Part shown: positions 1-7,071 of the stretch, piece by piece
Layout of the letters: each line of letters opens with the position of its first letter
How positions within the stretch are numbered: position 1 is the stretch's first letter
Assembly: GCA_020073245.1 (NCBI GenBank)
Contig: JAIQFQ010000028.1
Span: 1-47,608 of the forward strand
From: Terriglobia bacterium
GTDB lineage: Bacteria > Acidobacteriota > Thermoanaerobaculia > Thermoanaerobaculales > Thermoanaerobaculaceae
Direction: 5' to 3'
Length of the DNA stretch: 47,608 bases
The notes under the pieces: model-generated
What the model saw: the letters and a program-made list of their open reading frames with translations, nothing else
Databases searched by the model: none
Told to the model about the DNA's origin: nothing
Made by a program: the position numbers and the translations under genes

Positions 1-132
1 TCGCCCGAGCTCTTCTCGGATCTCGCGGATACCGCGCGGGCGCGCGTCATGGAACTCTATCGCTGGGATGACGTTGCGGCCGTGTACGAGCGACTGCTGG
101 AGGTGCTGTGCTCCGCGAGCCCGCGCGCCTGA
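1..132 (+). CDS. Glycosyltransferase, C-terminal fragment
   Basis: The reading frame is open from the window edge to a TGA at 130-132 and gives the last 43 residues of a protein. The segment RARVMELYRWDDVAAVYERL resembles the C-terminal helix of GT4-type glycosyltransferases, where an aromatic-Trp-Asp step is followed by a Tyr-Glu helix. It overlaps the start of the sugar transferase gene by 25 bp, which fits an exopolysaccharide or lipid-linked glycan operon. The catalytic part lies outside the window, so the family call rests on the tail and the neighbour. Confidence 0.55.
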   Translation, partial: SPELFSDLADTARARVMELYRWDDVAAVYERLLEVLCSASPRA

Positions 133-1538
133 TCGCCTACCGCCGATTGGCCCTCGACGTCCTCCTCACGATCGGGAGCTTCCTCTTCGCCCATCAACTC
201 CGGTCAAATGTGCTACCCCTCATGACACCGCGGTTGTTCCCCGGTGGGCTCTACCCGCTCTCGGCGTACCTCCCTCTGCTCGGGGTCGTGCTCCCCCTGT
301 GGCTGGTCCTGCTCACGGCGCACCGTCTGACCGCGCCCGGCGAAGTGCTGTCCCTGCGTCGCGAGGCGCTCAAGGAGCTCCGGGTGGCGGCGTTGGGCGT
401 CATCGTGCTGGCCGCGGCAGGCTATCTGCTCCGCCTCCAGTTCATCTCGCGCCCGTTCCTTCTCCTGTTCGGCCTCACGAACGGCATCGTCCTGGCCGCG
501 GCACGCATCGTCGAGCGCCAGACGGCGTTCGGCCGCAAGCTCGCCGAGGCTCCCGAGCGCGTCGTCGTGATCGTGGGTTGCGGCGAGGAAGCGGTGTCGC
601 TGGCCCGTCAGGTCACCCGACACCGTGCCTGGGGTTTGCGGCTCCTCGGGCTCGTGGACGCGGACGGGTGCGGGCGAGGCGAGGCGGGGGGATTTCCGAT
701 CGTTGGCAAGGCGGACGAGCTGCTCGAGCTGCTTACCCGCGAGGTCGTCGATGAGGTCGTCCTGGCGGTTCCGACCCGGCAACTCGGGGAGCTCGAGCCG
801 CTGCTCGTAAGGTGTCAGGAGCTCGGTGTCCGGGTTCGCGTTGCGCTCCGTCCGTTCCCTCACTTGAGGCCCCATGTGGAGGTCGAGGCCCTCGATGGTG
901 TCCCGTTGCTGACGTTCGCCACGGCGCCGATCGCGCCTTTCGCGCTGTTCCTGAAGCGGCTGATCGATCTCCTGGCGGCGTTCGTAGTCCTGGTTCTCAC
1001 CGCACCTCTCTGGCTCGTCATCGCGGCGGCTGTTCGCCTGACGTCCCGGGGGCCGGCACTCTACCGGCAGGTCCGCTGCGGCATGCATGGGCGGAAGTTC
1101 GTGCTGTTCAAGTTCCGCACCATGGTGGAGAACGCGGAGACGCTACGCCATGAGGTGGCGCATCTCAACGTCATGGACGGTCCGGTCTTCAAGGCACCCG
1201 GCGACCCCCGCGTCACGCCGATCGGACGCTTGCTGCGTCGTTCGTCGCTCGACGAGCTCCCACAGCTCCTCAATGTGTTGACGGGTGAGATGTCGCTCGT
1301 GGGACCACGACCGCCCATCCCCCAGGAGGTCGACCGTTACGAGCCATGGCAACGCCGGAGGCTCGCCATGAAACCGGGCATCACCTGCCTGTGGCAGGTT
1401 TCCGGGCGCTCCGACCTTGACTTTGCAACGTGGATGGAGCTCGACCTCGCCTACATCGACCACTGGTCGCTCTGGTTGGACCTCAAGATCCTCGCCCTCA
1501 CGATGCCGGCCGTCTTCTCGGGGCGGGGAGCGGCGTGA
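108..1538 (+). CDS. Polyprenyl-phosphate sugar-1-phosphate transferase (WbaP/WcaJ type)
   Basis: A 476-residue integral membrane enzyme that should move a sugar-1-phosphate from a nucleotide sugar to undecaprenyl phosphate, starting assembly of an exopolysaccharide or O-antigen unit. The N-terminal third has several hydrophobic segments. A Rossmann-like region follows (VVVIVGCGEEAVSLARQV, about residues 150-167). The C-terminal domain shows the usual sugar-transferase signatures: KRLIDLLAAFVVLVL membrane helix, LFKFRTM, SLDELPQLLNVLTGEMSLVGPRPP, PGITCLWQVSGRS and the DLAYID segment. Start is a GTG inside the preceding gene. The 3' end overlaps the convergent membrane gene by 41 bp. The sugar specificity cannot be read from the sequence. 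Confidence 0.9.
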   Translation: MLREPARLIAYRRLALDVLLTIGSFLFAHQLRSNVLPLMTPRLFPGGLYPLSAYLPLLGVVLPLWLVLLTAHRLTAPGEVLSLRREALKELRVAALGVIVLAAAGYLLRLQFISRPFLLLFGLTNGIVLAAARIVERQTAFGRKLAEAPERVVVIVGCGEEAVSLARQVTRHRAWGLRLLGLVDADGCGRGEAGGFPIVGKADELLELLTREVVDEVVLAVPTRQLGELEPLLVRCQELGVRVRVALRPFPHLRPHVEVEALDGVPLLTFATAPIAPFALFLKRLIDLLAAFVVLVLTAPLWLVIAAAVRLTSRGPALYRQVRCGMHGRKFVLFKFRTMVENAETLRHEVAHLNVMDGPVFKAPGDPRVTPIGRLLRRSSLDELPQLLNVLTGEMSLVGPRPPIPQEVDRYEPWQRRRLAMKPGITCLWQVSGRSDLDFATWMELDLAYIDHWSLWLDLKILALTMPAVFSGRGAA

Positions 1539-2418
1539 TCCTCACGACGGCCACACCGGCGCGGACGTTGCTGGTCTCATTGGGGATGCCCCAAACGAGC
1601 GCAACACCTTGACCACGGTGCGGGGCGCCAGCCCATGCGGCGGCGCCGAACACCAAACACCCCAGCGCCAAGATGCCCAGTACTCGGCCCCAGCCGACCT
1701 CGGGGCGGAGCCTCAGCGGAGCGTGGGGCGTCCACACCCACCCCCCCACGAGGGCACCCACGAGCACGGCGCCCGTCGTCAGAACCGTGGCTGGCGGAAT
1801 TCCCCACCCCTGCGCACCGGCAACGGCGACCCACCACAAGGCGGGCGGGAATGCATGCGACAGTGCCACCAGAAGCCTCCGCGACCGGATTGGGCCGCCC
1901 GGTTCTCCCCAGAGGTGACCGTTGAGTCTCGCTACCGCAACTTGGACCACTGCCGCACCCAACAGCGCCGAGACGACCACAAACGCCAATTGGGGAACGC
2001 CCCAGAAGCGCTCGAGGCCGGAAGCAGGCCCATCAGCCACCCCGAGAGGCGCGGCCCAACCCAGGCCGAGCGTCGCGCTCGCCACGGCGAACTGGAAGAC
2101 ACCGACCTCCGAGAGCCACCCCGGTGGAACCGGTACGAGCGTCGGCAGCAGGAACGCCAGGATGAATGCAAGGAGCCCAGGCGCCAACCAGTACAGGAAG
2201 AGTGCGGAACGAGAGGCAGCAAAGGAGATGGTCGGCTCATTGACAAGACCCCACGGCTGTGCACCGAGAGGAATCGCAACGCCGATCCAGCTGCCTCCGG
2301 CCAGCAACGTTCCGATGCCCTGGGCGGACGCGAGGACGAGCCACGCGAGCGGCCAGGCGACCAGAGCCGTGCACCACGAGAGCGCGAGCACCCTCCCCGA
2401 CAGTGGGTTGAGTCGCAC
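1498..2418 (-). CDS. Unknown polytopic membrane protein
   Basis: A 306-residue very hydrophobic protein with roughly eight predicted membrane segments (for example ALSWCTALVAWPLAWLVLA, FLYWLAPGLLAFILAFLLP, FVVVSALLGAAVVQVAVA, VLTTGAVLVGALVGGWVW). I do not recognise a family. The frame stays open 52 codons further upstream, but that extension is basic, polar and overlaps the divergent gene, so I chose the GTG at 2418. A TATCAT hexamer lies 7 bp before that GTG, which suggests a leaderless message. The 3' end overlaps the convergent sugar transferase gene by 41 bp. It may belong with the polysaccharide locus, but nothing in the sequence proves it. Confidence 0.6.
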   Translation of the reverse strand: MRLNPLSGRVLALSWCTALVAWPLAWLVLASAQGIGTLLAGGSWIGVAIPLGAQPWGLVNEPTISFAASRSALFLYWLAPGLLAFILAFLLPTLVPVPPGWLSEVGVFQFAVASATLGLGWAAPLGVADGPASGLERFWGVPQLAFVVVSALLGAAVVQVAVARLNGHLWGEPGGPIRSRRLLVALSHAFPPALWWVAVAGAQGWGIPPATVLTTGAVLVGALVGGWVWTPHAPLRLRPEVGWGRVLGILALGCLVFGAAAWAGAPHRGQGVALVWGIPNETSNVRAGVAVVRITPLPAPRRRPAS

Positions 2419-2436
2419 GGTCGGTATGATAGACGG
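2408..2436. promoter_or_regulatory. Divergent promoter with overlapping -10 hexamers
   Basis: Only 18 bp separate the two divergent start codons (GTG at 2418 minus, ATG at 2437 plus). The spacer contains TATGAT at 2425-2430 reading right, 6 bp before the ATG, and TATCAT at 2431-2426 reading left, 7 bp before the GTG. Transcription starting about 7 nt after each hexamer would begin at or next to the start codon on both strands. The -35 elements are poor on both sides. There is no room for a Shine-Dalgarno sequence for either gene inside the spacer. Confidence 0.45.
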
Positions 2437-4365
2437 ATGCGCGGGTTCTGCGTGTTTCTCTCGGTGGCGGCGGCGAGCTCCACGATCGCGTCCGGCCAAG
2501 TCGTCAGTGAGTGGCGCACGCCTCGCGGCTTGCCAGTGGCAGTGGTCGAGGTTGCAGGGGGTGACGTCGAGCATTTTGCCGCCCTACTCCCGGCCGATGC
2601 CGCGACGCCCGACACCGTGGCTGGCTTTCCCACGGAGGTGAGGCCACGCCGTTCCAGCCAACTCTGGAGCGCCGGGGTGCCGTCGCTCGCGGCGCAACCG
2701 GCGCTCACCGAGTTCATTTCCGCGCTTTCGGCGAGCGGGTCCGCCGCGCTGGTCGCACTGGGTCCCGTACCCGCGAGAGAGATCCAGACCCTGGGCACGG
2801 CCATCGAGACTATCCCGGTGAGGGCACTGACTCACCCTCCGTGTGTCCTGGCCGAGGGCGCGGTCGGCGAGCGCCGGGGCGCTCCCGACTCCGTCGAGCT
2901 CGCCATCGCTCTCCCACAACCGGACGACCCCAGAAGTGATCTTGTTCCTGCGCTCATCTCGTGGGTCCGCACGCGGCTCGCCTCGAGCTTCCCGGATGCG
3001 CGCGTAGCCGCCGAGCTCCAGGATGATTGCGCCCGCATGGTTGTGCGCGTCCCCGCCCGCGACGAGCACCCGCGCGTCGTAGTCCGACGACTCCGCCAGG
3101 CCCTCGCCCAGCTTCCGGCGGCCCCGCTCAGCGGCAGCGAGCTCGGCCTTGCGGTCGCGGCGTGTCAGGCGCGCTCGGGACAGGCGGCGGTGGGCGGCGC
3201 GGCCGTCGCGCGGGAGCTGGCCGAACGGCTTGCGCTCGGAGGGAGTGCAGTCCGTGCGTTTGCCACGCCCTCGATAGACGGGACCACGATGGCCGAGCTC
3301 GCACTCCAGGTCTTGAGCGGCCACCCGGGCTCCGCAGCGCTGGTCGAGCAGGAACACCGCCCGCAGGCCGAGCCCGCGCGCACCTTGGACAACGGGGTGG
3401 AGTTGGCCACGAGTTGGATCCCCGGCGAGACGGGAGTGGTCGCTCTGGCGTTGGGAGGCTTTGCTCCCCGCGCCGGCCACGAGATCCTGGCAGCGGCCGC
3501 GGAGGTTGCAGCCAGGGCCGGGTGGCAGGCGGCGGTGGGTGAGATCGCCGGCGTGCCGACGCTGGCGATCGCGGCCCCCGCGGCTTCGATCACGGACGCG
3601 ATCGAGCGCCTGAGCGACAGCGTGGTGTCGGCACGCCCCGTCGCGCGGGAGGATCTCGAGGCCGAGGTGTCGCGGGCTCTCGGACTGGCTGACTCTCTCA
3701 CGGCGGAGACGCTCTCGGTTGCCCTCGCTCTTCCGCCGGAGGTCGAGGTCGGCACGGAAGCAGCCGAGAAGTTCTTCGGCAGCCTCGCGTCCGGTCGGGT
3801 GAGCGCCGGGCTCGCGCCCACCAACTCCGGCCTCAAATGGACCGTCGGAGAGGGTCCACCGCAGGTGTTCGGGGTCGCGGAGCTGCCGCCGTCCGGGACG
3901 GGGTTGGCCGTTTGGCAGGTTCTGCACGATCGTCTCACCCAGGAGAACGGCGTCCGAGCCACGGCGCTTGCGCCGCCGGGGCGCCTGCTCCTGCAGGTCG
4001 CTTCCGAAGGTGGGGAGAACGTCCCGGCGCTCGATGGCCGTCTCGCTGCCCTCTGGAAGAGGGTTCTGAGACCAGCTTCGAGCCCCGAGGTGGTCGTGGC
4101 CGCTCACCGATCACTGGCGGTCCTGTACGGGGACACGGCCCAGGCGACCGCCCGCGCTGCCGCGGCCGCGTTCCTCCCGACAGTGCCCAGCCAGGCGGAG
4201 CTTCTCGGAATCGACCTGGCGCAGGTCAACAAAGTGATCGCCGCCCTGCCTGCCTGGGAGAAACTGACGCGCTTTGCGCGGGGTGCGCCGCCTCCGGAAC
4301 CTGTCCAGCCAGGCCACAAGGGCAGTGTGCGAAAATCCCGCTCCCCTCAGCATCAGGAGCGGTGA
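2437..4365 (+). CDS. Secreted M16-like protein lacking a visible zinc motif
   Basis: A 642-residue protein that begins with a signal peptide (MRGFCVFLSVAAASSTIASGQ). The mature start, SEWRTPRGLPVAVVEV, looks like the opening strand of M16B/insulinase-like peptidase domains (L-x-N-G-hydrophobic), and a second similar start occurs near residue 310 (RTLDNGVELATSWIPGETGVVALALGG). I see no HxxEH zinc motif, so it may be a non-catalytic M16 partner or scaffold. The frame is open for 340 codons upstream, but that stretch is antisense to the membrane gene and has no coding character; the signal peptide fixes the ATG at 2437. tyrS follows after 17 bp. Confidence 0.5.
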   Translation: MRGFCVFLSVAAASSTIASGQVVSEWRTPRGLPVAVVEVAGGDVEHFAALLPADAATPDTVAGFPTEVRPRRSSQLWSAGVPSLAAQPALTEFISALSASGSAALVALGPVPAREIQTLGTAIETIPVRALTHPPCVLAEGAVGERRGAPDSVELAIALPQPDDPRSDLVPALISWVRTRLASSFPDARVAAELQDDCARMVVRVPARDEHPRVVVRRLRQALAQLPAAPLSGSELGLAVAACQARSGQAAVGGAAVARELAERLALGGSAVRAFATPSIDGTTMAELALQVLSGHPGSAALVEQEHRPQAEPARTLDNGVELATSWIPGETGVVALALGGFAPRAGHEILAAAAEVAARAGWQAAVGEIAGVPTLAIAAPAASITDAIERLSDSVVSARPVAREDLEAEVSRALGLADSLTAETLSVALALPPEVEVGTEAAEKFFGSLASGRVSAGLAPTNSGLKWTVGEGPPQVFGVAELPPSGTGLAVWQVLHDRLTQENGVRATALAPPGRLLLQVASEGGENVPALDGRLAALWKRVLRPASSPEVVVAAHRSLAVLYGDTAQATARAAAAAFLPTVPSQAELLGIDLAQVNKVIAALPAWEKLTRFARGAPPPEPVQPGHKGSVRKSRSPQHQER

Positions 4366-4382
4366 GGGAGCCGGGAGGATCG

Positions 4383-5615
4383 ATGCGTCAGGCGGGACCG
4401 TCTGTCACGGAGCAAATGGATCTGCTGCTCAAGGGTTGCGTGGACGTGGTGCGCCCCGAAGACCTGGCAGCCCGCCTGACCGCTGCGCACGCTGAGGGGC
4501 GTTCGCTCACGGTCAAGGTGGGGTTCGATCCGTCGGCACCGGACCTTCACCTCGGGCACACCGTCGTCATCCGCAAGATGAGGCACTTCCAGCAACTCGG
4601 GCACCGGGTCGTGTTCCTGATCGGTGACTTCACAGGCCTGATCGGCGACCCCACCGGCAAGAAGGCCACGCGCCCTCAACTCACCCGCGAGCAGGTGGCG
4701 GCCAACGCTGAGACATACAAGCGCCAGATCTTCAAGCTCCTCGATCCCGAAACGACCGTCATCGATTTCAACGCCCGCTGGTTGGGGGCTCTCTCGAGCG
4801 AGGACTGGATCCGCCTGACGGCCAAGGTGACGTTGGCTCAGATGCTCGAGCGCGACGACTTCTCGAGACGTCTGGACTCCGGCGAACCGATCTCGCTCCA
4901 TGAGCTTCTCTACCCGGTCGCCCAGGCGTACGACTCGGTGGCGCTCAAGGCCGATGTCGAGCTAGGCGGCACGGACCAGTTGTTCAACCTGCTCGTGGGG
5001 CGCGACCTGATGGGGAAGCTCGGTCTCCCGCCGCAGATCGTGATGACGTTGCCGTTGCTCGAGGGGCTCGACGGCGTCGAGAAGATGTCCAAGTCGCTCG
5101 GCAACTACGTCGCCGTCGAAGATCCGCCCGAGGAGATGTTCGGCAAGCTCATGTCGGTCTCCGACACGTTGATGTGGCGGTACTGGACCCTCTGCACCGA
5201 CCGCACGCCGGCCGAGATCGACGGGCTCAAGAGCGCCGTGTCGTCCGGAGTCAGACACCCGATGGACGTCAAGTTCGAGCTTGCGCGCCAGATCACGGCG
5301 GATCTTCACGGAGCCGCAGAGGCCGCCTCCGCCGAGACGCACTTCCGCGCCGTGCACCAGCGCAGAGAGGTGCCCCAGGAGGTTGCCGATGTGACCCTCC
5401 GGAGCGTTCCCGAGGCCGTGCAGGTCGTGAAGGTCCTCGTGATGGCCGAGCTCGCGCCGACCAACGCAGAGGCCAGGCGCCTCGTGCAACAGGGCGGTGT
5501 CAGGATCGACGGCGAGACCGTCCGCGACCCGTTCGCCACGCTCCCCGGGACGCGTGGAACATCGTGCCTGGTGCAGGTGGGCAAGCGGCGCTTCGCCCGC
5601 GTCACATTCGACTAA
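4383..5615 (+). CDS. tyrS: Tyrosyl-tRNA synthetase
   Basis: A 410-residue class I aminoacyl-tRNA synthetase that charges tRNA-Tyr in the cytoplasm. The HIGH-type motif is HLGH (PSAPDLHLGHTVVIRKM, about residue 55) and the KMSKS motif is present intact (VEKMSKSLGNYV). GDFTGLIGDPTGKK and the tyrosine-pocket segment ELLYPVAQAYDSV are typical of the TyrRS family. The last 65 residues form an S4-like RNA-binding domain (NAEARRLVQQGGVRIDGETV). The ATG is preceded by GGGAGG with 4 nt spacing. Its stop codon overlaps the convergent dtxR stop by 4 bp. Confidence 0.96.
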   Translation: MRQAGPSVTEQMDLLLKGCVDVVRPEDLAARLTAAHAEGRSLTVKVGFDPSAPDLHLGHTVVIRKMRHFQQLGHRVVFLIGDFTGLIGDPTGKKATRPQLTREQVAANAETYKRQIFKLLDPETTVIDFNARWLGALSSEDWIRLTAKVTLAQMLERDDFSRRLDSGEPISLHELLYPVAQAYDSVALKADVELGGTDQLFNLLVGRDLMGKLGLPPQIVMTLPLLEGLDGVEKMSKSLGNYVAVEDPPEEMFGKLMSVSDTLMWRYWTLCTDRTPAEIDGLKSAVSSGVRHPMDVKFELARQITADLHGAAEAASAETHFRAVHQRREVPQEVADVTLRSVPEAVQVVKVLVMAELAPTNAEARRLVQQGGVRIDGETVRDPFATLPGTRGTSCLVQVGKRRFARVTFD

Positions 5616-6157
5616 ACGGCGGCCGTCTCGGCGGCAACGGCCAGCAGGCACGCCTCGGCACAGAGGTCGCAGCGGCCGCCCGGCGGGCACTCCGCGGTCG
5701 CCCGGCGAAAGGCGGCCACGAACTTCCGTGCCTCGGGCCGGTTCGAGCGCAGGAACCTGACCAACCGAACCAAGGCCGCGCCAGTCTCCTCCGAGAGAAG
5801 ATGTTCGACCTTGCAGGCGTCGAGCTCTGCGGTGGCCTCACGCACACCCATCACCTCACGCAGGAAGACGAGGAGGATCTCCCGCTTGCTTGCGATTCGC
5901 GCGACCAGGTTAGCGCCCGTGTGCGTAAGGGAAAGCCGCTGCCGGTTGTCCAGCTTCACCAGGCCATGCTCCTGGAGCGCGCGGAGCTGGAGCGATGCTG
6001 CGGCGCGGGTGACCGCGAGCTGCCGTGCGACGTCCGCGGCGCGTGGGGCCGAGCTGGACTTGGCCAGTGAGGCGATCGCGAGCAGATAGTGCGCCCCGGA
6101 ATGGGTGATCTCGTTGTCCTCGAAGGCACGCCAGATGGGAAAGGTCGCGCTCGCCAT
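5612..6157 (-). CDS. DtxR/MntR-family metal-dependent regulator
   Basis: A 181-residue regulator with an N-terminal winged helix (ARQLAVTRAAASLQLRALQEHGLVKLDNRQRLSLTHTG, about residues 42-80) followed by a metal-binding/dimerisation helix set in which CKVEHLLSEE matches the DtxR metal-site motif. The C-terminal tail is Cys-rich (CPPGGRCDLCAEACLL), unusual for the family, and could hold an extra metal or redox site. It lies 3 bp after the DtxR-FeoA gene and is the last gene of the iron operon. Iron or manganese response is inferred from feoB upstream. Confidence 0.8.
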   Translation of the reverse strand: MASATFPIWRAFEDNEITHSGAHYLLAIASLAKSSSAPRAADVARQLAVTRAAASLQLRALQEHGLVKLDNRQRLSLTHTGANLVARIASKREILLVFLREVMGVREATAELDACKVEHLLSEETGAALVRLVRFLRSNRPEARKFVAAFRRATAECPPGGRCDLCAEACLLAVAAETAAV

Positions 6158-6160
6158 CGC

Positions 6161-6862
6161 TCACCACTCCACCAGGGGACGAAGGTAGATGCCGTCTGCG
6201 ATCTCGTCTTCGAGGGCCAGGAGCGTCCGGTCCACCTCGACGACCAGCGAAGGTTTCCGCTGTCGTAGCGTGAGAACGGCTCCAGGCGTGACCCCGAGAT
6301 CCGCCAGCTGGTCCAGCCGGTCGCGGTGGCGCGGCGCCATCAGGACCACCCGGCCGCGCTCGCCAGGCTTGAGGTCGGTGAGCCGGCAGATGAGCGACGG
6401 GACCCGTCGTGACAGCAGCGCACAGCACGCTCCGGGCGGGATCGGGCGACCGTGAGGGCACACCGGCGGATGGCCCAGAAAAGAGCACACGGCCTGGGTC
6501 ACCTGTGGCGAGAGCTCGTGCTCAAGACGACAGGCCTCGGCCTCCGTGGTCTCCATCGGAAGCTCAAGAACCTGGTTGAACAGGACCTCCGCAAGCCGAT
6601 GGCGCCGGACCACCTCCCGCGCTTCTCTCTGGCCGTCCTCGCTGAGGCGCAGTTGCTCGCCGTCGAGCGTGACCCACCCCCGTTCGATCAGCTCCTGTGT
6701 CACACCGCCCCATCCATCGCTGGGTCCCGCATGAATAGTCCGCGTGAGCGTCGAGAGGGAGAGCGTCATGCCGGTCTCTTCCGCCGTCCAGAGCTCTTCC
6801 AGAACCTCCTCACGCGCCATGGCAGGTGAGTGGGACGAAAGGAGAAGGCCACGTTCGTTCAC
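6161..6862 (-). CDS. DtxR-family regulator with C-terminal FeoA domain
   Basis: A 233-residue protein. Residues about 15-95 form a winged-helix domain ending in LRLSEDGQREAREVVRRHRLAE. The segment ETTEAEACRLEHELSPQVT is the DtxR metal-binding motif. A CPHGRPIPPG loop follows, as in IdeR/DtxR proteins. The last 75 residues are a FeoA/SH3-like domain (CRLTDLKPGERGRVVLM, DQLADLGVTPGAVLTL). It should sense Fe(II) or Mn(II) and repress iron uptake, perhaps also acting through the FeoA domain on FeoB. Its GTG start overlaps the previous stop as GTGA, so translation is probably coupled. Confidence 0.87.
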   Translation of the reverse strand: MNERGLLLSSHSPAMAREEVLEELWTAEETGMTLSLSTLTRTIHAGPSDGWGGVTQELIERGWVTLDGEQLRLSEDGQREAREVVRRHRLAEVLFNQVLELPMETTEAEACRLEHELSPQVTQAVCSFLGHPPVCPHGRPIPPGACCALLSRRVPSLICRLTDLKPGERGRVVLMAPRHRDRLDQLADLGVTPGAVLTLRQRKPSLVVEVDRTLLALEDEIADGIYLRPLVEW

Positions 6863-7071
6863 GCTCGCCTCCTATGGAAGACCCGGCCCAGGAATGCCAC
6901 CAGAGTCGAGTCCTCGACGAAACGGTAGTGACAGTAGGGGCAGCACAGCGTCCGGCAGTTCTTCTTGAGCGGACACCCGCTTGGGCACGACTCCGCCCCG
7001 GGGAACCGCCTGCCGCAGAGCGGGCACTGGACAGCAGCGCCCTCCGCGGACCGATGCGGTGCCGCGCTCAC
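6859..7071 (-). CDS. Small Cys-rich zinc-ribbon-like protein of the feo operon
   Basis: A 70-residue protein rich in paired cysteines: CPLCG, CPSGCPLKKNC and LCCPYCHYRF. These look like two interleaved zinc-ribbon or Fe-S ligand sets. It starts at a GTG that overlaps the feoB stop (GTGA) and ends overlapping the next GTG start in the same way, so it is locked into the operon. Small Cys-rich proteins next to feoB are known in other bacteria and are thought to assist Fe(II) transport or sensing. I cannot assign this one to FeoC. The frame extends much further upstream, but only as antisense-like sequence inside feoB. Confidence 0.7.
   Translation of the reverse strand: MSAAPHRSAEGAAVQCPLCGRRFPGAESCPSGCPLKKNCRTLCCPYCHYRFVEDSTLVAFLGRVFHRRRA

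Noticed and set aside
1417..2436. 340-codon upstream extension of the M16-like frame
   Set aside because: It is antisense to a membrane-protein gene, has no hydrophobic or domain character, and the signal peptide at 2437 marks the true start.
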